Assembly: GCA_018371275.1 (NCBI GenBank)
Contig: JAHALF010000003.1
Span: forward strand, 62,001 to 126,000
Reading direction: 5' to 3'
From: Clostridiales bacterium
GTDB taxonomy: Bacteria > Bacillota > Clostridia > Lachnospirales > CAG-274
DNA: 64,000 bases
Position numbers and translations under genes: made by a program. This document shows positions 43,455-52,564 of the stretch, one piece after another (the first letter of the stretch is position 1; the number at the start of each line of letters is the position of its first letter). The notes under the pieces are model-generated. The model was not told the DNA's origin and did no database searches. It worked only from the letters and a program-made list of their open reading frames with translations.

Positions 43455-44801
43455 TTAATTAGATGAGTTATCATCTGATATTTGGGTTGTATTTTCTTTT
43501 AATTTTTCATCTGTTCCAAGTACTATTGTTATGTCATATCCAAATTCTTGTGTTTTTTGAGGATTAACCATTATTTTTGAATTTGTAAAAAACTTTTGTA
43601 AATCATCGCCTTGACCAATAGTAGCTACATATATTTTAGTTTCTTCTGATTTAGCATCTTGGGAATCCCCAATATTTCCTATTATATATCCATTATCTTC
43701 TAAAAGCTCTTTAGTTTTACTAGCAAAGCCAGTTTTATAGCTACCGTTTAAAATTTGTATAGATTTATCAAAGCTATCTTCATAAACGATATCTTCTGGG
43801 TTAATGGTAGGCTTTTTAAATATTTCATAAGCAAAATCTTTTACTTCTTGTTCATCTACTATTACAAATGATACACCACTTATAGTTTCAGTTGTACAAG
43901 GAAGAGTATAAGTTTGAGTATTAGAAACATTAAGTTCTTTAATTTCTCCTACATATTTTAAAGCGTCTGTAACAGTAAAGTTTGTATCTATATATTGTGT
44001 TAATGTTGTAAAATATGCTTTAGGATTAGATATAATAGAGTCTAAACTAACAACTTTTTCAAAGAATTTTTTCATAAAAGCTTGTTGAACCTCTACTCTT
44101 TTTAAGTCTCCTTGTGGATAGCTTCTAAAACGTAAAAGTTGTTCAGCTTTATCTCCATCTAAAAGCTGTACACCTGGCTTTAAGTTTATATATAAATCTT
44201 GAGTAGGGTCTGAATAATACATACTTTGAGGAACATCAAATTCTATACCACCAACAGAATCTACTATATATCTAAATCCCTCAAAGTTAAAGTGGGCATA
44301 ATAATCTATTTTTACATCAAGTAAATCTTCTAAATAAGTTTTTAAAAATTCTATTCCTTGTTCTTTACCATAGTTAGGTATAGAGTTTATTTTTTTAAAA
44401 GATGGGTCATCATAAGCTATACTAGGTTCGTTTTGTACCATAACTTCCCACATGTCTGGAGGAATATTAACTTTTGTATCTCTAGGAATAGAAACAACAG
44501 ATATTTGATTATTAACAGAATTATAATCGACAAGCATTATACCATCTGTTCTACCTTCACCCTCATCTGTACAAGCTATAAGGGCTAATGTCCTTTCTGG
44601 TGCTTTAGGAGCAACTTTGTTTACAACTTTGTCTACAAAGCTATCATTACTACTAGGTTTATCAGTTATAAAGGCATATACAAAAAAGCATACAACACCT
44701 ATAAAATATAACGTAAGGATAGAAAAAACTATTCTAAAAAATCTTTTAGCAAGGCTTTTTTTCTTTTTCCTTCTATTCCTTTTTTTTCTTTTATTTTGCA
44801 T
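43455..44801 (-). CDS. LytR-CpsA-Psr (LCP) family cell-wall ligase
   Basis: A 448-residue protein. A very basic cytosolic start (KRKKRNRRKKKKSLAKRF) precedes one membrane helix near residues 25-48. The LCP domain follows: LALIACTDEGEGRTDGIMLV near residue 76, VSIPRDTKVNIP near residue 100, VDSVGGIEFDVP near residue 187, and RFRSYPQGDLKRVEVQQ with its arginines. A C-terminal LytR_C-like domain lies near 340-440. LCP enzymes transfer undecaprenyl-linked glycopolymers to peptidoglycan outside the membrane. They may attach the polymer that the SLH proteins bind; that is inference. AAGGAGG Shine-Dalgarno. Confidence 0.92.
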   Translation of the reverse strand: MQNKRKKRNRRKKKKSLAKRFFRIVFSILTLYFIGVVCFFVYAFITDKPSSNDSFVDKVVNKVAPKAPERTLALIACTDEGEGRTDGIMLVDYNSVNNQISVVSIPRDTKVNIPPDMWEVMVQNEPSIAYDDPSFKKINSIPNYGKEQGIEFLKTYLEDLLDVKIDYYAHFNFEGFRYIVDSVGGIEFDVPQSMYYSDPTQDLYINLKPGVQLLDGDKAEQLLRFRSYPQGDLKRVEVQQAFMKKFFEKVVSLDSIISNPKAYFTTLTQYIDTNFTVTDALKYVGEIKELNVSNTQTYTLPCTTETISGVSFVIVDEQEVKDFAYEIFKKPTINPEDIVYEDSFDKSIQILNGSYKTGFASKTKELLEDNGYIIGNIGDSQDAKSEETKIYVATIGQGDDLQKFFTNSKIMVNPQKTQEFGYDITIVLGTDEKLKENTTQISDDNSSN

Positions 44802-44918
44802 ATTTCCTCCTTAGTATACTTTTAGAAAAAATCTAAATAATAATAAAATAGCTAGATTTAATCTTTTAAAGTAGATATTTTATTATTTATATTTTGTATT
44901 AAATAATTGATAACTAAA

Positions 44919-46244
44919 TTATATGTTTTTAGTATGCCATTTTTTAGAAAATATTCTTGAAAAATAGAATGTAGATCTAAATATCCAGTCAATATACATA
45001 CCAACCCATATACCATATATACCATAATTAAAATATACACCTAAGAGCCAAGAAAAGAATATTCTAAATATAAAAAGGCTTGTTACAGATATATTCATAG
45101 TAAATTTTGCATCACCAGTTGCTCTTAAGGCACTAGGTGTCATAAAAGATGTTGCCCAAAAGATAGGGCTTAATATTAAGAAACTATTTATAAGATTATG
45201 TGAATATTCTAGTACTTGGGGGTCATTTGTATATAATAAATATATTTTGCCACAAAATATGTAAAATATAACATTCATTATAAGTTGGGATATGTTTGCA
45301 CATAAAGTTTGACTAAGCATAACTTTTTTTGTTTTTTGCATATCACCACTACCATAAGCATTACCAGTAGAAGGTACGCAAGTAACCTGAAATGTTTTAC
45401 CTGGTAATTGTATAAAGTTTGATATCGAGTTACATATAGTATTAGCAGATAATGCTGCTGTACCCATACCAGACATAAATACTTGAACTAAAAGTTTTCC
45501 ACCATTAAATATAATACCATCAATAGAATTTGGGATAGCAATATCTAAAACAGGCTTTAATATGTTAAAATTAATTTTTATAGTAGGTTTAGGCATTTTT
45601 AATATACGAGGTTTAAAGTAAACAAAAAATTGTAGTATTGAGCTTGAAATAAGACGAGATGCCAAAAGCCCATAACCAACGCTACTTATACCAAGCTTTA
45701 ATACTTTTATACAAAATATAGTTATTATTACATAAAAAATATTGGATAAAAATGCACCTATAAGAGGGCTTAAATTATCTCCAGTTGCACGTCTTATACC
45801 AGTAAAAACATTAAATAATGTTAAAAAAGGTAAAGATATAGAGGTAAAAAATAAGTATATACTGGCAGAATCTAAAACTGCTTGTTCTGCCTTGCCAAAT
45901 AGTATATTTAAAAGAGGGACTCTAAATATTATAAGAAAAATACTTATAATAATAGACGCATATATAGATATGGTAATAGAATGATTAGCACATTCTTGTG
46001 CCTTTTTTATATCACCTTTACCTACACATTGAGAAACTATTGCTGTAATACCTGTTGCTATACAAGTTAAAATATTCATAAATACAAAGTTTATTTGATC
46101 TACCATACCAATACCAGCACTAACTGCTGTACCAAGCCCACTAACTAGCATTGTGCCAAGCATAGTAGAAACAGTAGAAAGAGTTTGCTCTAGCATAACA
46201 GGTAAATATAAGTTTACAAAGCGATAAGCCCGCAAGCTTTTCAT
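44919..46244 (-). CDS. MATE family efflux transporter
   Basis: A 441-residue protein with about twelve hydrophobic segments. YLPVMLEQTLSTVSTMLGTMLVSGLG at the start corresponds to the MATE helix-1 region. The second half repeats the pattern (ISNFIQLPGKTFQVTCVPSTGNAYGSGD). Members export cationic drugs or other solutes using Na+ or H+ gradients; specificity cannot be read. Start ATG behind AGGGGG. It lies 34 bases after glnS on the same strand, probably the same transcript. The 44802-44918 gap shows only a weak AAATCTA/TAGATTT hairpin. Confidence 0.88.
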   Translation of the reverse strand: MKSLRAYRFVNLYLPVMLEQTLSTVSTMLGTMLVSGLGTAVSAGIGMVDQINFVFMNILTCIATGITAIVSQCVGKGDIKKAQECANHSITISIYASIIISIFLIIFRVPLLNILFGKAEQAVLDSASIYLFFTSISLPFLTLFNVFTGIRRATGDNLSPLIGAFLSNIFYVIITIFCIKVLKLGISSVGYGLLASRLISSSILQFFVYFKPRILKMPKPTIKINFNILKPVLDIAIPNSIDGIIFNGGKLLVQVFMSGMGTAALSANTICNSISNFIQLPGKTFQVTCVPSTGNAYGSGDMQKTKKVMLSQTLCANISQLIMNVIFYIFCGKIYLLYTNDPQVLEYSHNLINSFLILSPIFWATSFMTPSALRATGDAKFTMNISVTSLFIFRIFFSWLLGVYFNYGIYGIWVGMYIDWIFRSTFYFSRIFSKKWHTKNI

Positions 46245-46278
46245 AAAAATTGCCCCCTAAAAATTTTGTTTATAAAAA

Positions 46279-47937
46279 TCAAGGTTTAAAAGAACTTTTT
46301 AAAGACACTATTCTATTAAACACAAGGTTATCTTTTTCAAAATGCTTACTATCTGCTACAAAATATCCATTTCTAATAAATTGAAATCTATCCATTTTAT
46401 TAGCAGAAAGTATAGATGGTTCTATATAAGCATTATTTAAAACGATTAAAGAGTTTTTATTTTCTATAAGCTCTTTTTCATTATCTAAAGATGGAACAAC
46501 AAGGCTATCATATAAGTTTATAGTAGCTTTAACAGCGTGTTTTGCAGATACCCAATGTATTGTTCCTTTTACTTTACGTCCTGTAAAACCAGAACCACTT
46601 TTAGTTTCTGGATCATAAGTGCATCTAAGCTCAACAATGTTGCCATTTTCATCTTTTATAACTTCATTGCACATTATAAAATATGCACCTTTTAGCCTAA
46701 CTTCTTTACCTACTGAAAGGCGAAAAAACTTTTTAGGAGCATCTTCTAAAAAATCATCTCTTTCTATATAAAGCTCACGAGAAAACATAACTTCTCTATT
46801 TCCTAGGTCTTCGTTTTCTGGATTATTCTCAATAGTTAAGGGTTCTTCCATATCTTCTGGATAGTTTGTTATAACAACTTTTATAGGGTCTAACACTGCC
46901 ATAACAACATTTACTTTAGCTTTTAAATCTTCTCTTATACAGTATTCTAACTGAGCTGTATCTACAACGCTAGATGCTTTAGACACACCTACCATTTGAC
47001 AAAAGTTTTTTATAGATTCTGGAGTGTAGCCTCTTCTTCTTATACCAGATAAAGTAACAAGACGTGGGTCGTCCCAACCATCTACTTTTCCTTCTTCTAC
47101 TAATTGTCTTAAATATCTTTTTCCCATAACAGTATTAGATAAATTAAGCTTTGCAAACTCTATTTGCCTTGGTTTAATTTTAAAATCTAGCTGGTTTATA
47201 AACCAATCGTATAAAGGACGATGGTCTTCAAATTCCATTGTACAAATAGAATGAGTTATTTCTTCAAAGGCATCTTCTAAAGGGTGGGCAAAGTCATACA
47301 TAGGATATATACACCAATCATTACCAGTTTTATGGTGTGGTATATGAGCTATTCTATATATAACAGGGTCTCTCATATTTATATTAGGAGATGACATATC
47401 TATTTTTGCTCTTAAAGTTTTTTCGCCATCTTTAAATTCACCTTTTTTCATACGACTAAAAAGGTCTAAATTTTCTTCAATAGAACGGTTTCTATAAGGA
47501 CTTTCTTCTCCTGGTGTATTTAAAGAACCTCTTTTTTCTCTAATTTCTTCTGGTGTTAAATCGCATACAAAAGCTTTGCCTTTTTTTATAAGCTCTACTG
47601 CACATTGGTACATTTTTTCGAAATAACTAGAGGCAAAATAAAGTCTATCTTCCCAGTCAAATCCAAGCCATTTTATATCTTCTTTTATAGAACGAACAAA
47701 TTCATCATCTTCTTTAGCTGGATTTGTATCATCAAAGCGAAGGTTGCATTTTCCACCATAATAGTCTGCAAGCCCAAAGTTTAAACAAATGCTTTTGGCG
47801 TGTCCTATATGAAGATATCCATTAGGCTCCGGTGGAAACCTAGTGTGTATTTTGTTAAGATTTCCTTCAAGGTCTTTTTGTATATAATTATGTATAAAAT
47901 TACCTGTTTGAGATAGATTGTTATTTTCATTTTCCAT
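46279..47937 (-). CDS. glnS: Glutaminyl-tRNA synthetase
   Basis: A 552-residue class I synthetase. [16 protein letters not shown] holds the HIGH motif near residue 33, the KMSKS-equivalent is VMGKRYL, and the CP1 region and C-terminal anticodon beta-barrels follow ([12 protein letters not shown]...). These match GlnRS rather than GltX. ATG 47937 has a strong AGGAGGAG upstream; the longer frame up to 48021 would run through the previous gene. GlnRS direct charging in Clostridia is usually attributed to horizontal acquisition. Part of a minus-strand operon with the small Cys protein and MATE. Confidence 0.95.
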   Translation of the reverse strand: MENENNNLSQTGNFIHNYIQKDLEGNLNKIHTRFPPEPNGYLHIGHAKSICLNFGLADYYGGKCNLRFDDTNPAKEDDEFVRSIKEDIKWLGFDWEDRLYFASSYFEKMYQCAVELIKKGKAFVCDLTPEEIREKRGSLNTPGEESPYRNRSIEENLDLFSRMKKGEFKDGEKTLRAKIDMSSPNINMRDPVIYRIAHIPHHKTGNDWCIYPMYDFAHPLEDAFEEITHSICTMEFEDHRPLYDWFINQLDFKIKPRQIEFAKLNLSNTVMGKRYLRQLVEEGKVDGWDDPRLVTLSGIRRRGYTPESIKNFCQMVGVSKASSVVDTAQLEYCIREDLKAKVNVVMAVLDPIKVVITNYPEDMEEPLTIENNPENEDLGNREVMFSRELYIERDDFLEDAPKKFFRLSVGKEVRLKGAYFIMCNEVIKDENGNIVELRCTYDPETKSGSGFTGRKVKGTIHWVSAKHAVKATINLYDSLVVPSLDNEKELIENKNSLIVLNNAYIEPSILSANKMDRFQFIRNGYFVADSKHFEKDNLVFNRIVSLKSSFKP

Positions 47938-47956
47938 AATAAAAACTCCTCCTAAG

Positions 47957-48187
47957 TTAAAAAGATTTACTTTCAAAATCATAATAGTAAAAAACTTTTT
48001 TACAATGTTTACATATACCAAATTTCATAATTTTATCATTATCTTCATTTGATAACTTAAAATCTAAATTTACTTTTATATTATCACCAGTTTTTTTACA
48101 AATATGATTTTCAAAATAATAATTTTTGCTTTTTTCAAAGCTATCAGCATTTAATATAATGTCTTTTAGAGTGTCTAAAAGTTCCAT
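47957..48187 (-). CDS. Small protein with CxxC motif, unknown function
   Basis: A 76-residue protein starting at ATG 48187 behind GGAGG. An N-terminal helix ([20 protein letters not shown]) is followed by ICKKTG and a [10 protein letters not shown] motif; the C-x4-... cysteines and CxxC could make a partial zinc knuckle. No family recognised. It is first in the operon with glnS, 19 bases upstream of that start, and directly follows a good promoter. Confidence 0.6.
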   Translation of the reverse strand: MELLDTLKDIILNADSFEKSKNYYFENHICKKTGDNIKVNLDFKLSNEDNDKIMKFGICKHCKKVFYYYDFESKSF

Positions 48188-48224
48188 ATTTTCCTCCAAA
48201 TTATATACTAACTATTAATTTATT

Positions 48225-48253
48225 ATTATATTATAAAGACTTAAAAAGGTCAA
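48225..48253 (-). promoter_or_regulatory. Promoter for small Cys protein-glnS-MATE operon
   Basis: Minus strand: TTGACC (48253-48248), 17-base spacer, TATAAT (48230-48225), about 37 bases before the ATG. Confidence 0.7.
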
Positions 48254-48307
48254 ATTTTTTTGAAAAATAAAATATTAAAAATTTTTTAAAAAATTTTAAA
48301 AAAAGTG

Positions 48308-48336
48308 TTGACATATTTAAAGTTATAATATATAAT
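48308..48336 (+). promoter_or_regulatory. Consensus promoter for tRNA-Phe/tRNA-Lys
   Basis: TTGACA at 48308-48313, exactly 17 bases, TATAAT at 48331-48336. It lies 19 bases before the mature tRNA-Phe end, so the 5' leader is short. Full consensus fits strong stable-RNA expression. Confidence 0.85.
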
Positions 48337-48355
48337 TAATTTTGTTGTTAAACAA

Positions 48356-48428
<73 letters not shown>

Positions 48429-48435
48429 TAGCTAT

Positions 48436-48508
48436 GGGTCACTAGCTCAGTTGGTAGAGCACTGGACTTTTAATCCAGGTGTCCCGGGTTCGAACCCCGG
48501 GTGACTCA
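48436..48508 (+). tRNA. tRNA-Lys (TTT)
   Basis: A 73-base cloverleaf seven bases after tRNA-Phe. Acceptor GGGTCAC pairs with GTGACTC (one G-T); anticodon loop CTTTTAA gives TTT; T-arm CCGGG-TTCGAAC-CCCGG is perfect. CCA is not encoded. Decodes AAA/AAG, the commonest lysine codons in this AT-rich genome. Confidence 0.97.
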
Positions 48509-48518
48509 TTAAAAAGGG

Positions 48519-48547
48519 GTGTACGCTGTGTGCGTATGCTTTTTTTT
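48519..48547 (+). terminator. Terminator of tRNA pair
   Basis: GTGTACGC (48519-48526) pairs with GCGTATGC (48532-48539) around a five-base loop, followed by eight T. From 48548 to 48730 I see only AT-rich leader sequence ahead of polA. Confidence 0.85.
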
Positions 48548-48730
48548 GTATATAATTAATTTTTTAATATTTATAGATATATTTTTTACTTTATGTTAAA
48601 ATTATTTATATTGGATATAACTATAATATGAAATTTATTTTATATAATGTATAATTCATATTATTTTATAAATATTTTTTATACCATATATAGCTAAAAA
48701 TATAGCTAAAAATTTTTTAAGGAGAATGAT

Positions 48731-51367
48731 ATGGAAAAATTAATGCTTATTGATGGACATAGTATAATGAATAGAGCTTTTTATGCAATACCTCTTTTAA
48801 CAAATAAAGATGGTCAACATACAAACGCTATATATGGCTTTTTAAACATTTTATTTAAGCTTATAGAAGAAGAACAACCTACATATATAGGGGTTAGCTT
48901 TGATTTACCTAAGCCTACATTTAGACATTTAAAATATAGTGATTATAAGGGAAATAGAAAAAAAACTCCAGAGGAATTAAGAAGTCAAATACCTTTAATT
49001 AAAGATGTATTAAAAGCTATGAATGTTGTTATATATGAAAAAGAAGGGTATGAGGCAGATGATGTTTTAGCAACAGTTGCTAAAAAAGCAGAAAGTATAG
49101 GTATAAGCCCTATAATTGTAAGTGGTGATAGAGATTTATTACAAGTTGCCACAGATAACATAAAAATAAAAATGCCTAAAACAAAAGCAGGTAAAACAGA
49201 GATAGAAGACTATTTTGCAAAGGATGTTATAGAAAAATATAGTGTTACACCACAAGAGTTTATAGAGGTTAAAGCTCTTATGGGGGATACATCAGATAAT
49301 GTACCAGGTGTTCCTTCTATTGGTGAAAAAACAGCTATAAAAATTATTAGTGAGTATAAAACAGTTGAAAATGCTATACAAAATGCATCTAATATTAAAC
49401 CTAAAAAAGCAGGGGAAAATATTTTAGAATATAAAGAGCAAGCTTTACTTAGTAAGTATTTAGTTAAAATAGATACAGATGTACCTATAGAATTTTTAAA
49501 TGAAAAAACAGAAAATATATTTAATGAAAATTTCTTTGAACAATGTAAAAAGTATGAATTAAAAACTATATTATCAAAATTTAAAGAACCTACAAAAGAA
49601 GAAAATATAGGCTTTAAACTTATAGAAAATATAGAACAAGCTAGATCATATTTTAATAACCTTAAAAAAGATGAAGAAATATCTTATAAAATGATATATG
49701 ATGACAATATTTTTGTAGGAATAGGATTTACAACAAAAGATGATGTTGGTACTTTTATAAAAGTAGGTTATAATATAAAAGAACAAGAAATATTAAATAT
49801 ATATAAGCCATTTTTTGAAGAAGACTATAAAAAAATAACTATAGATGCTAAAGCAGATATTATATTTTTAAATAAACATAATATAAAGTTAAATAATTTA
49901 ATATTTGATGTTATGATAGGAACATATATTTTAGATCCTACAAAAGATAAATATAACTATAATAATATTGCAGAAGAAATATTAGACATAAATTATGAAG
50001 ATAAAGATGAATTATTAGGCACTAGAAAATCTAAAAAATTTATTTATGATATAGATGAAGAAAAATGGTTTAAATATTGTGTAAGGCAAAGCTATGTAGC
50101 TTATAAATGTAAACCTATTATTAGTAAAAAAATAGAAGAAAATAATCAACAAGAGCTTTTCTATAATATAGAAATGCCTCTTATAGAAGTTTTAGCAAGT
50201 ATGGAGATATATGGTATAAGGGTAAGCAAAGAAGAGCTTATACAGTATCAACAAGAGCTTGATAAAGAAATAGAAGAGCTTACAAAAGAAATACATTGGT
50301 TGGCAGGAGAAGAATTTAATATAAATTCATCTAAACAATTAGGAGAAATACTTTTTGAAAAGCTTAATTTAAAAGGTAGTAAAAAAACTACAAGAGGTTG
50401 GTCTACATCAGCAGATGTTTTAGAAAAATTATATGATAGCCACGAGATAATACCTAAAATATTAGAATATAGAACATATGCCAAGCTTAAAAGCACATAT
50501 GCAGATGGGTTATTAAGTGTTTTAAATGAAGAAACAAGCAGAATATATTCTAACTTTAACCAAACAGTAACAGCAACAGGTAGGATAAGCAGTACAGAGC
50601 CAAATTTACAAAACATACCAATAAAAATAGAGCTTGGTCATAAAGTTAGAAAAGTTTTTAAACCAGAAAAAGATTACATTTTTGTAGACGCAGATTATTC
50701 TCAAATAGAGCTTAGGGTTCTTGCACATTTATCTCAAGATGAATACCTTATACAAGCTTTTAATGATGGTCAAGACATACACAAAATAACAGCGTCTAAA
50801 GTGTTTAATAAATCTTTAGATGATGTTACGAGCTTTGAAAGAAGTGCTGCTAAGGCTATAAATTTTGGACTTATATATGGAAAACAGGCATTTTCTTTAG
50901 CACAAGATTTAGGTATAACAAAGGCTAAAGCAGAAGAATATATAAACGATTATTTTGATAAATATCCTAAAATAAAAGACTTTTTGGATAATATAGTAGA
51001 AAGTACAAAGGAAACTGGTTATACAAAAACAATGTTTAATAGAATAAGATATGTACCAGAAATAAATTCTTCTAATTTTGTTCAAAGGGGCGTTGGACAA
51101 AGAATAGCTATGAATACACCTATACAAGGAACAGCAGCAGATATTATAAAAGTAGCTATGGTAAAAGTATATAATCGTATGAAAAAGGAAGATTTAAAGT
51201 CTAGATTAATTTTACAAGTACACGATGAGCTTTTAATAGAGGCTTATAAAGATGAAAAGGATATTATAAAGGAAATATTAAAAGATGAAATGGAAAATGC
51301 TATAAGCTTTTCTGTTAAACTTCTTATAGATATAAATGAAGGTGAAAGCTGGTATGATACAAAATAG
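48731..51367 (+). CDS. polA: DNA polymerase I
   Basis: An 878-residue protein. The N-terminal 5'-3' exonuclease (residues 1-290) has LIDGHSIMNRAFYAIP, VSGDRDLLQ and ALMGDTSDNVPGVPSIG. The middle 3'-5' exonuclease-like domain (about 300-470) lacks a recognisable DxE active site (MIYDDNIFVGIGF), so proofreading is probably absent, as in Bacillus-type Pol I. The polymerase domain has DADYSQIELRVLAHLS, RSAAKAINFGLIYG (motif B) and QVHDELLIE (motif C). It fills gaps and removes RNA primers. Confidence 0.97.
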   Translation: MEKLMLIDGHSIMNRAFYAIPLLTNKDGQHTNAIYGFLNILFKLIEEEQPTYIGVSFDLPKPTFRHLKYSDYKGNRKKTPEELRSQIPLIKDVLKAMNVVIYEKEGYEADDVLATVAKKAESIGISPIIVSGDRDLLQVATDNIKIKMPKTKAGKTEIEDYFAKDVIEKYSVTPQEFIEVKALMGDTSDNVPGVPSIGEKTAIKIISEYKTVENAIQNASNIKPKKAGENILEYKEQALLSKYLVKIDTDVPIEFLNEKTENIFNENFFEQCKKYELKTILSKFKEPTKEENIGFKLIENIEQARSYFNNLKKDEEISYKMIYDDNIFVGIGFTTKDDVGTFIKVGYNIKEQEILNIYKPFFEEDYKKITIDAKADIIFLNKHNIKLNNLIFDVMIGTYILDPTKDKYNYNNIAEEILDINYEDKDELLGTRKSKKFIYDIDEEKWFKYCVRQSYVAYKCKPIISKKIEENNQQELFYNIEMPLIEVLASMEIYGIRVSKEELIQYQQELDKEIEELTKEIHWLAGEEFNINSSKQLGEILFEKLNLKGSKKTTRGWSTSADVLEKLYDSHEIIPKILEYRTYAKLKSTYADGLLSVLNEETSRIYSNFNQTVTATGRISSTEPNLQNIPIKIELGHKVRKVFKPEKDYIFVDADYSQIELRVLAHLSQDEYLIQAFNDGQDIHKITASKVFNKSLDDVTSFERSAAKAINFGLIYGKQAFSLAQDLGITKAKAEEYINDYFDKYPKIKDFLDNIVESTKETGYTKTMFNRIRYVPEINSSNFVQRGVGQRIAMNTPIQGTAADIIKVAMVKVYNRMKKEDLKSRLILQVHDELLIEAYKDEKDIIKEILKDEMENAISFSVKLLIDINEGESWYDTK

Positions 51368-51959
51368 CCCTATTATAATAGGATTAACAGGAGGAACAGG
51401 CTGTGGCAAATCCACAGTTTGCTCTATTTTAAAAAATTATAGTGCATATATTATAGATGCAGATAATATATCTCATAATATTACAAAAAAAGGAACTAAA
51501 GCTTATTTTGAAATAATAGATTCTTTTGGAATAGATATCTTAGATAATAAAGAAGAAATAGATAGAAAAAGATTAGGAATCATAGTTTTTAATGATAAGG
51601 AAAAATTATCTTGTTTAGAAAATATAACACATAAATATATAATAAAAGAAATAAATGATAGCATAAAAATAGCAAAAGATAAACAAAAATATAAATATAT
51701 AGTTATAGATGCACCTCTTTTAATAGAAACAAAATTACATAAAATAGTAGATGAAGTGTGGATAGTCCATTGTTCTTTAGATACTAGAATAAAAAGGCTT
51801 ATTAAAAGAGATAATTTGTCAGAAGATATATTAATGAAAAGAATAAACAACCAAACACCTTTTGAGCAAAATAAAAAGTATGCAAATTTTATTATATTTA
51901 ATGAAGATGAAACTAATCTTGAAGAAATTATAAAACAAAGATTAAAAAAGGAAGTTTGA
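51354..51959 (+). CDS. coaE: Dephospho-CoA kinase
   Basis: A 201-residue P-loop kinase. Walker A is GLTGGTGCGKSTVCSIL near residue 9, DADNISHNI near residue 34 binds dephospho-CoA, VIDAPLLIET is near residue 120, and the LID arginines lie in RIKRLIKRD. It phosphorylates the ribose 3'-OH in the last step of CoA synthesis. I chose ATG 51354 with GAAGGTG upstream; ATG 51336 lacks a Shine-Dalgarno. It overlaps the polA end by 14 bases, a common polA-coaE order. Confidence 0.94.
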   Translation: MIQNSPIIIGLTGGTGCGKSTVCSILKNYSAYIIDADNISHNITKKGTKAYFEIIDSFGIDILDNKEEIDRKRLGIIVFNDKEKLSCLENITHKYIIKEINDSIKIAKDKQKYKYIVIDAPLLIETKLHKIVDEVWIVHCSLDTRIKRLIKRDNLSEDILMKRINNQTPFEQNKKYANFIIFNEDETNLEEIIKQRLKKEV

Positions 51960-51961
51960 TA

Positions 51962-52564
51962 ATGTTTTATGTTTTAAATGGTAAAAAAATAATAAAAATT
52001 TTTAAAATATTAATATGTTTTATTATATTAATATTATTGGGTAGGATATTTATTAACTATATATTTCCTATAAAGTATGAAGATATAATAGAAAAATATG
52101 CTAAAAAGTATGACATTGAAAAAGAGTTAGTTTTTGCTGTTATAAATGCAGAAAGTAGATTTAATAAAGATGCTTTATCTAATAAAGGGGCAATAGGACT
52201 TATGCAAATAATGCCAGAAACTGGGGAATGGCTTTCACAAAAAATTAAAATGGAAAATTTCTCTAAAGAAATGTTATACGAACCAGAAGTTAATATAAAT
52301 CTGGGGTGCTATTATTTATCATATTTAATAAAAAAATTTCAAAATGAAACATTAGCCCTTTGTGCATATAATGCAGGAAGCACTAATGTTTATAGGTGGC
52401 TTAGTAATGATAATTATTCTTTAAATGGGAATATACATACAATACCTTTTAAAGAAACAGATAAATATGTAAAAAAGATAAAAATATTTAAAAAGGGTTA
52501 TAGTATATTAATAAAAATTTTTTCTAAAGATAAAATATTTTGGAGGAAATATGAAAATATATAA
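51962..52564 (+). CDS. Membrane-anchored lytic transglycosylase (SLT domain)
   Basis: A 200-residue protein. An N-terminal membrane helix (IFKILICFIILILLGRIFINYIF) leads to an SLT domain. The catalytic Glu is in VFAVINAESRFN near residue 60, with GAIGLMQIMPETGEWL and CAYNAGSTNVYRWL as the other goose-lysozyme-fold motifs. It cleaves glycan strands to 1,6-anhydro products outside the membrane. ATG 51962 follows GGAAG. The polA-coaE-slt order is frequent in Clostridia. It overlaps the next gene by 14 bases. Confidence 0.93.
   Translation: MFYVLNGKKIIKIFKILICFIILILLGRIFINYIFPIKYEDIIEKYAKKYDIEKELVFAVINAESRFNKDALSNKGAIGLMQIMPETGEWLSQKIKMENFSKEMLYEPEVNINLGCYYLSYLIKKFQNETLALCAYNAGSTNVYRWLSNDNYSLNGNIHTIPFKETDKYVKKIKIFKKGYSILIKIFSKDKIFWRKYENI

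Noticed and set aside
47938..48021. Longer N-terminus for glnS
   Set aside because: The extra codons overlap the upstream small-protein gene, and a strong AGGAGGAG sits right before ATG 47937, which also fits the family start.
48731..51367. Proofreading activity of Pol I
   Set aside because: The 3'-5' exonuclease-like region lacks recognisable DxE and YxxxD motifs, as in other Firmicute Pol I proteins, so this is ordinary rather than novel.
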